Assembly (NCBI RefSeq): GCF_015477765.1
Contig: NZ_JADLQQ010000011.1
Span: 1 to 64,000, forward strand
Length of the DNA stretch: 64,000 bases
Reading direction: 5' to 3'
Source of the DNA: Nocardia transvalensis
GTDB lineage: Bacteria > Actinomycetota > Actinomycetes > Mycobacteriales > Mycobacteriaceae
Shown: positions 60,701-64,000 of the stretch, one piece after another
Layout: every line of letters starts with the position of its first letter
Numbering within the stretch: the first letter of the stretch is position 1
Notes under the pieces: generated by a model
The model's database searches: none
The model's input: only the letters and a program-made list of their open reading frames with translations
Told to the model about the DNA's origin: nothing
Translations under genes and position numbers: made by a program

Positions 60701-61186
60701 GAGGAATCGGGTGCGCAACATCGGATGCAGGGCCACCAGCTCGGCGACCGCCCGCTCCAAGCGCGCGGGATCGGTTGCGCCGCCGTCGAATTCGACGTAG
60801 AGGTGGGCGGCGACGCCGCCGAGTTCCTGCTCGTCCGAACGCCCGATCCAGTAGGCGTGCTGCATGGTGGCCAGGGGGAACGGCTCGTCCGCAGCCGGAT
60901 CGGCGGTGCTCGCCGCCGGGGCGTCCCTGGTCGGCGCGGCCTGCGAACCGCCGAGCAGTTCGAACCAGGAATCGACGCTCGGGGCGGCCGCGAGCTGAGC
61001 GAAGTTGACGTCGATGCCACGCTTGCGCCAGCCTCCGGCCAATTTCATCGTGCGGATCGAGTCCAGGCCCAGCTGGATGAGATCGTCGTGATCCGCGATG
61101 TCGGACGCGGTGACGCCGAGCTGCTCGGCGATCGCGGCACGGATCTCGTCCCGATCGATGCTGCCCTGCTGCTGTCCTGACTCCAT
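57707..61186 (-). CDS. Mycobactin/nocobactin-type NRPS (ArCP-Cy-A-PCP)
   Basis: A 1159-residue non-ribosomal peptide synthetase of the MbtB kind. An aryl-carrier domain (Ser43 in LGLDSIRTMKL) receives salicylate; a cyclisation domain carries the Cy motif DMLAGDAMS; an adenylation domain (IFTSGSTGVPKGVD, FDASVYDIFG, YKTGDMARYWPDG) picks Ser/Thr-like residues; and a peptidyl carrier (LGGDSVLATTV) ends the module. Together they would make the hydroxyphenyl-oxazoline cap. No thioesterase domain follows, unlike M. tuberculosis MbtB. ATG 61186 has AAGGAG 11 bases upstream. Divergent from the ligase across an IdeR-like box. Confidence 0.93.
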   Translation of the reverse strand: MESGQQQGSIDRDEIRAAIAEQLGVTASDIADHDDLIQLGLDSIRTMKLAGGWRKRGIDVNFAQLAAAPSVDSWFELLGGSQAAPTRDAPAASTADPAADEPFPLATMQHAYWIGRSDEQELGGVAAHLYVEFDGGATDPARLERAVAELVALHPMLRTRFLPDGTQQTLPEPGRPVFSVVDLRGRDPETVEATLEQLRDTKTHQRLAIEDGQVIDITLTLLDDERSRLHLDVDMLAGDAMSYRVLTSDLAELYHGARLPRPDYSYRRYLTERQGDSVARERDRQWWQERLPELPGAPELPTVPAGRRAEPHRTVRYNHWLAPEAKERLLAAAHRRGVTPAMALAAVFAETIGGWSAQPRFLLNVPLFHREPVHPDIDRIIGDFTSSIMLEVDVTENMTVTERAASLQRAMHESGAHAAYPGLDVLRDLSRFRGEPVLAPVVYTSALNLGELFADRVTETFGEPAWIISQGPQVLLDAQVTEVRGGLLLNWDVRRDAFPEGMIDAMFACYTAAIGRLADEAGWSAEAAVRLPVEQALVRARVNATDGPVSGRCLHQGFFDHAATAPDDVAVVWGLGAEAGAWTYGDLARQALAVAGALQASGVRPGDAVAVQLPKGREQIVAVLGVLAAGAAYVPIGFDQPVARRTEILCTAEVSAALSVAGAEMGDPAVPCLALEDAREYPKPLAQAVIPATEQIAYVIFTSGSTGVPKGVDVPHRGAMNTIDAVNDWFDVGGADRVLALSALEFDASVYDIFGMFSVGGSLVAVDARQRAEATSWVELLRQHRVSILNCVPSMLDMILEIGGDRLGDSLRAVTLGGDWVGAELARRLARQVPGCRFSGLGGATETSIHNTICEVSDPPADWTSVPFGVPLRNVRCRIVSPAGRDCPDWVPGELWVGGANVAAGYRNDPERTAQRFVDFDGLRWYKTGDMARYWPDGTIEFLGRADHQVQIRGYRVELGEVESALRRAFGVRHAVAAVLDGGAPKLVAAVSGTVDSAENVLATAAELLPAYMVPTRLEILDPMPLTANGKLDRRAVLAALRSGAAEAQDNAPSTDLEAALVDIVSGVLGTDRVGVHDDFFALGGDSVLATTVIARIREWLDAPDTVVADLFATRTIAGLAQRLSTREAANGTPDRLDTVARLYMEVAAMTDEEVLAQA

Positions 61187-61238
61187 GTCCGCTGTCACTC
61201 CTTGTTCCGGCCGATCGGCCACAGCGTAACCTACTGAG

Positions 61239-61257
61239 ATAGGGTTGCCTAACCTAC
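61239..61257. promoter_or_regulatory. IdeR/DtxR-type iron box
   Basis: ATAGGGTTGCCTAACCTAC matches 15 of 19 positions of the IdeR consensus TWAGGTWAGSCTWACCTWA. It lies between the divergent NRPS and salicyl-AMP ligase starts, 52 and 46 (or 25) bases from them. Iron-bound IdeR should repress both genes; the box probably covers both promoters. Confidence 0.87.
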
Positions 61258-61282
61258 CTAAGGTGACCCTGATAACTGCCGT

Positions 61283-62920
61283 GTGAACCGTGAGGCCAGA
61301 CCCGTGACATCGACATCTCCCGTCCAGGACCATCGCGAGGGCTTCGTCTCGTTCCCCGCCGACGTCGCCGAGTCCTACCGTGCCGCCGGATATTGGGTGG
61401 GCCGATCTCTCGGGGAGCTGTTGCGGGAGGCCGCCCGGCAGTGGCCGGAGCGGCCGGCGCTGCACGAGGCGAACGGAAGCCGGACGTATGCGCAGCTCGA
61501 CGGCGACGCCGATCGGCTGGCCCATGGGTTCCTGGCACTCGGTATCGCGCCCGGCGATCGCGTCGTGGTGCAGTTGCCGAATGTGCCCGCGTTCGTGCCG
61601 CTGCTGTTCGGGCTGCTGCGGGCCGGGGTGATTCCGGTGCTCGCGCTGCCCGCCCATCGGCGCGCCGAAATCGAACATTTGGCCGAATTGTCCGGGGCGG
61701 TGGCCTATCTCATTGCCGATCAGGTCGGTGCCTTCGACTATCGGGAGCTTGCGGCGGAGGTTCTGGAGCGGGTCGGCTCGCTGCGGCAGGTGTTCGTGCT
61801 GGGCGAGCCGGGGCCGTTCATCGGCGTGGATTCGATTCCGCGCGAGGGTGGTTCACTGCCGGAGATCGATCCGAGCGATATCGCGGTGATGCTGGTCTCG
61901 GGCGGTACGACCGGATTGCCGAAGCTGATCGCCCGCACGCACGACGACTACGCCTATAACGCGCAGGCCAGTGCCGAAGTCTGCGAACTCGGCCCGGACG
62001 ACGTGTATCTCGCGACTCTGCCTGCCGCGCACAACTTCCCGCTCGCCTGCCCGGGCATTCTCGGCACCGTTGCGACCGGAGGATCGATCGCCCTCGTCGA
62101 TGATCCGAGTCCGGAGAACGCCTTCGCCGCCGTCGAACGACACCGGGTGACGGTCACCGCCATGGTCCCGCCGCTGGCCCAGCTCTGGTGTGCGGCCACC
62201 GAATGGGAGGAGGCCGACCTGTCCTCGTTGCGGCTGGTCCAGGTCGGTGGCGCCAAACTGGCTGAAGTGAATGCCCGGCAGGTGGAGCCCGCGCTGGGGG
62301 CCCGGCTGCAGCAGGTGTTCGGGATGGCCGAGGGGTTGCTCAACTACACCCGCCTCGACGATTCCGACGACCTGATCTGCGGCACCCAGGGACGTCCGCT
62401 GTCACCCGCCGACGAGATTCGCATCGTCGATGGCGAAGGCAACGACGTGGCGCCCGGCGAAGAGGGTGAGCTGCTGACCCGCGGTCCGTACACCATCCGT
62501 GGCTATTACCGTGCGCCGGAACACAATTCCCGTGCGTTCACCCCGGACGGCTACTACCGCAGCGGGGATCTGGTGCGCCGCCTGCCCAGCGGGCACCTGA
62601 TCGTCTCGGGACGCATCAAGGACGTGATCAACCGGGGCGGCGAGAACGTCTCCTGCGACGAACTCGAGGAGCACCTGCTCGCCCACCCCGCCGTCCGCCA
62701 CGCCGCCGCCGTCGGCCTCCCCGATCCGGCCCTGGGCGAAAAGGTCTGCGCCGTCCTGGTAGTCGACGGCCCCATGCCAGCCCTCGCCGAAATCAAAACC
62801 TTCCTCACCGCGCGAGGCCTGGCCACCTACAAACTCCCCGACATCCTCCGCCAGGCCGACCACCTCCCCCTCACGGCCGTCGGCAAGATCGACAAGAAGG
62901 TCTTGCGCACCAGTTTGTGA
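61283..62920 (+). CDS. Salicyl-AMP ligase (MbtA/DhbE-like)
   Basis: It activates salicylate as the acyl-adenylate and loads it on the aryl-carrier of the NRPS. The 545 residues show the DhbE/MbtA opening GFVSFPADVAESYRAAGYWVGRSL, the adenylation loop VSGGTTGLPKLIARTHDDY, FGMAEGLLNYTR, and the hinge RSGDLVRRLPSGHLIVSGRIKDVINRGGENVS with Lys in VGKIDKKVL. GTG 61304, seven codons later, has a better ribosome site (GAGG at 61292) and may be the true start. A terminator follows three bases after the stop. Confidence 0.94.
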   Translation: MNREARPVTSTSPVQDHREGFVSFPADVAESYRAAGYWVGRSLGELLREAARQWPERPALHEANGSRTYAQLDGDADRLAHGFLALGIAPGDRVVVQLPNVPAFVPLLFGLLRAGVIPVLALPAHRRAEIEHLAELSGAVAYLIADQVGAFDYRELAAEVLERVGSLRQVFVLGEPGPFIGVDSIPREGGSLPEIDPSDIAVMLVSGGTTGLPKLIARTHDDYAYNAQASAEVCELGPDDVYLATLPAAHNFPLACPGILGTVATGGSIALVDDPSPENAFAAVERHRVTVTAMVPPLAQLWCAATEWEEADLSSLRLVQVGGAKLAEVNARQVEPALGARLQQVFGMAEGLLNYTRLDDSDDLICGTQGRPLSPADEIRIVDGEGNDVAPGEEGELLTRGPYTIRGYYRAPEHNSRAFTPDGYYRSGDLVRRLPSGHLIVSGRIKDVINRGGENVSCDELEEHLLAHPAVRHAAAVGLPDPALGEKVCAVLVVDGPMPALAEIKTFLTARGLATYKLPDILRQADHLPLTAVGKIDKKVLRTSL

Positions 62921-62923
62921 AAA

Positions 62924-62961
62924 CCCCGCACGCAACGCGCCAGGGCGCGTTGCGTGCGGGG
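62924..62961 (+). terminator. Ligase gene terminator hairpin
   Basis: CCCCGCACGCAACGCGCC and GGCGCGTTGCGTGCGGGG are complementary over 18 bp with a two-base centre. The last four bases (GGGG) also begin the first repeat unit of the array that follows. Confidence 0.88.
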
Positions 62962-63166
62962 ATGCGAAACCGACCACTCCTACGGGGATGCGAAACCGAC
63001 CACGCCTACGGGGACGCGAAACCGACCACGCCTGCGAGGACTCGAAACCGACCACGCGTGTGGGGATGCGGAACTGACCACTCATGCGGGGATGCGGAAC
63101 CGGCCGCACGTGCGGGGATGCGGAACCCGGCCGCACGTGCGGGGATACGGACCCGGCCACGCATGC
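62958..63166. repeat. 26-bp tandem array grown from the ligase terminator
   Basis: Eight units of 26 (one of 27) bases, each starting GGGGATGCG (or a variant), through CCGACC or CCGGCC and ending ACGTGC or ACGCCTAC. The unit's ...CGTGCGGGGATGCG junction repeats the end of the terminator arm (GCGTGCGGGG). The gene-free stretch 62921-63347 holds this array and about 180 further bases without a clear feature. Confidence 0.88.
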
Positions 63167-63347
63167 GGGGCTTTAGAGCCGGTGGCGGGTCCAGGGATTC
63201 GAAGCGGCGCGGGTGCACGGAGTGGAACCTGGCCGCACGTGCGCACTCTGTCATCTGCGCTTGGGCACCCTCGTCACCCGGCGTGCCTAGCCGCTCGTCA
63301 CCCCGGCGTGCTCGACGGTTTGTCACCCCGGCGGGCGTTTGGCCGGG

Positions 63348-64000
63348 TCAGGCCTCGACTACGTAGGGGGCGATGCTGGTGAGTTTTTCGCAGGTTTCTT
63401 CGAATTCGCGGTCGGGGCGGGATTGGGCGACTATGCCGGCGCCTGCGCGGAGCCAGGCGCCCTCGGTGGTTTGGTAGACCGCGCGGAGGACCAGGGTGGC
63501 TTCCATGGCGCCGGTTGGGGAGATCGTCACCACGGCACCGGAGTACAGACCGCGGGGGTCGTGGTCGAGGCGGAAGACCGCGTCGACGCCGGAGGATTTG
63601 GGGATTCCCGAGGCGGTGACCGATGGGAACAGGATTTCCAGGGCGTCCCATGGGCTGCGGGTGGCGGCCAGGCGGCCGCGGACTGTGGAGGCGAGGTGCT
63701 GCACGCTGCCGCGCTCGCGGACCGCCATGAAGTCCGATACCGCCGCGGTGCCCGGCTCGGCGACCGCGGAGATCTCGGCGAAGGAGGTCTGCACCGAGAT
63801 CGCGTGCTCCACGATCTCCTTGGGGTCGGCGACGAGGTCTGCCCGCGCCGCCTGGTCGGCATCGTCACCGCGGCCGAAAGCCCGTGTACCCGCCAGCGGT
63901 TCGGTGGTCACCACGCGGCCCTCGTCCACGGCGACCACCAGCTCCGGGCTGAAGCCGGCGGCCTCGAGACCGCCCAGCCGCAGCAGGAACGACCGCGCCG
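63348..64000 (-). CDS. Salicylate synthase (MbtI-like), partial
   Basis: The C-terminal 217 residues of a chorismate-using enzyme whose start lies beyond the window. The visible part has family hallmarks: ARSFLLRLGG...GFSPELVVAVDEGRVVTTEPLAGTRAFG, VEHAISVQTSFAEISAVAEPGT, LFPSVTASGIPKSSGVDAVFRLD, LYSGAVVTISPTG and GAGIVAQSRPDREFEETCEKL. It converts chorismate to salicylate for the siderophore. It lies next to the ligase and NRPS genes, completing the start of a nocobactin/mycobactin-type route. The 5' part and its iron box are not visible. Confidence 0.93.
   Translation of the reverse strand, partial: ARSFLLRLGGLEAAGFSPELVVAVDEGRVVTTEPLAGTRAFGRGDDADQAARADLVADPKEIVEHAISVQTSFAEISAVAEPGTAAVSDFMAVRERGSVQHLASTVRGRLAATRSPWDALEILFPSVTASGIPKSSGVDAVFRLDHDPRGLYSGAVVTISPTGAMEATLVLRAVYQTTEGAWLRAGAGIVAQSRPDREFEETCEKLTSIAPYVVEA

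Noticed and set aside
61187..61678. N-terminal extension of the NRPS up to 61678
   Set aside because: The extra residues run through the iron box and into the divergent ligase gene; ATG 61186 has a ribosome site and starts exactly before the carrier domain.

Overview
The window is high-GC actinobacterial chromosome and most likely Nocardia. Three things point there: a mycobactin/nocobactin-type siderophore locus, a resuscitation-promoting factor gene behind a c-di-AMP riboswitch, and a gene order (citrate synthase, MarR, DUF2530, DUF3027, MFS, DUF2771, CspB-like, rpfA, XPB-associated protein, XPB helicase, DapC-like aminotransferase) that I recall from the Rv0858c-Rv0896 region of Mycobacterium tuberculosis. 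Genus and synteny are inference from memory; no search was run.

Layout. 1-3073: a terminator-linked tandem repeat, an MFS exporter and gltA. 3105-6647: two coupled micro-genes, a three-gene cassette (small protein, DUF6879, XRE/DUF5753) and a secreted serine protease. 6652-17676: an accessory island built around a lasso-peptide cluster. It holds a sensor kinase and response regulator arranged tail to tail, a LanFEG-like three-gene ABC exporter, a lasso cyclase, an RRE protein, a leader peptidase, two precursor peptides, an intercistronic hairpin, a second ABC exporter (ATPase plus permease) and a second two-component system. 17778-29772: a nSTAND1-type ATPase without WD40 repeats, an AI-2E-family permease, an Eis-like acetyltransferase, small membrane proteins, MarR and TetR regulators, a sacsin-like ATPase, a DUF3027 protein with internal repeats and a glutaminyl cyclase-like lipoprotein. 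29840-43041: conserved backbone with rpfA, helicase-related genes and peptidases. 43156-51044: GNAT, SigJ-type sigma factor, and a sugar ABC transporter/isomerase operon facing a LacI regulator. 51140-57545: aminotransferase, LysE exporter, a 0.6-kb hairpin-bounded repeat array, DAHP synthase with an aromatic leader peptide, AhpD-like, SDR, DUF5993 and DsbB genes. 57707-64000: iron-regulated siderophore genes (NRPS, salicyl-AMP ligase, start of salicylate synthase) around an IdeR-like box.

How the parts work together. In the lasso cluster the RRE protein should bind the YxxPxIxxxGxFxxxT leaders and hand them to the B2 protease. The cyclase then joins residue 1 to Glu8 of each core, and one or both ABC systems export the product or protect the host. 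The two kinase/regulator pairs plausibly sense the product or cell-envelope stress. In the siderophore locus, salicylate synthase makes salicylate, the ligase activates it, and the NRPS loads it and condenses it with a Ser/Thr-type residue to an oxazoline. All of this is repressed by iron through a shared divergent operator.

The most interesting signals are the two-precursor lasso system, whose cores start with Tyr and Glu rather than Gly; a Tyr-Phe-Trp-Phe leader peptide before DAHP synthase; and a recurring pattern in which intergenic tandem repeats (units of 23-26 bp) grow out of the arms of transcription-terminator hairpins at five places in 64 kb.
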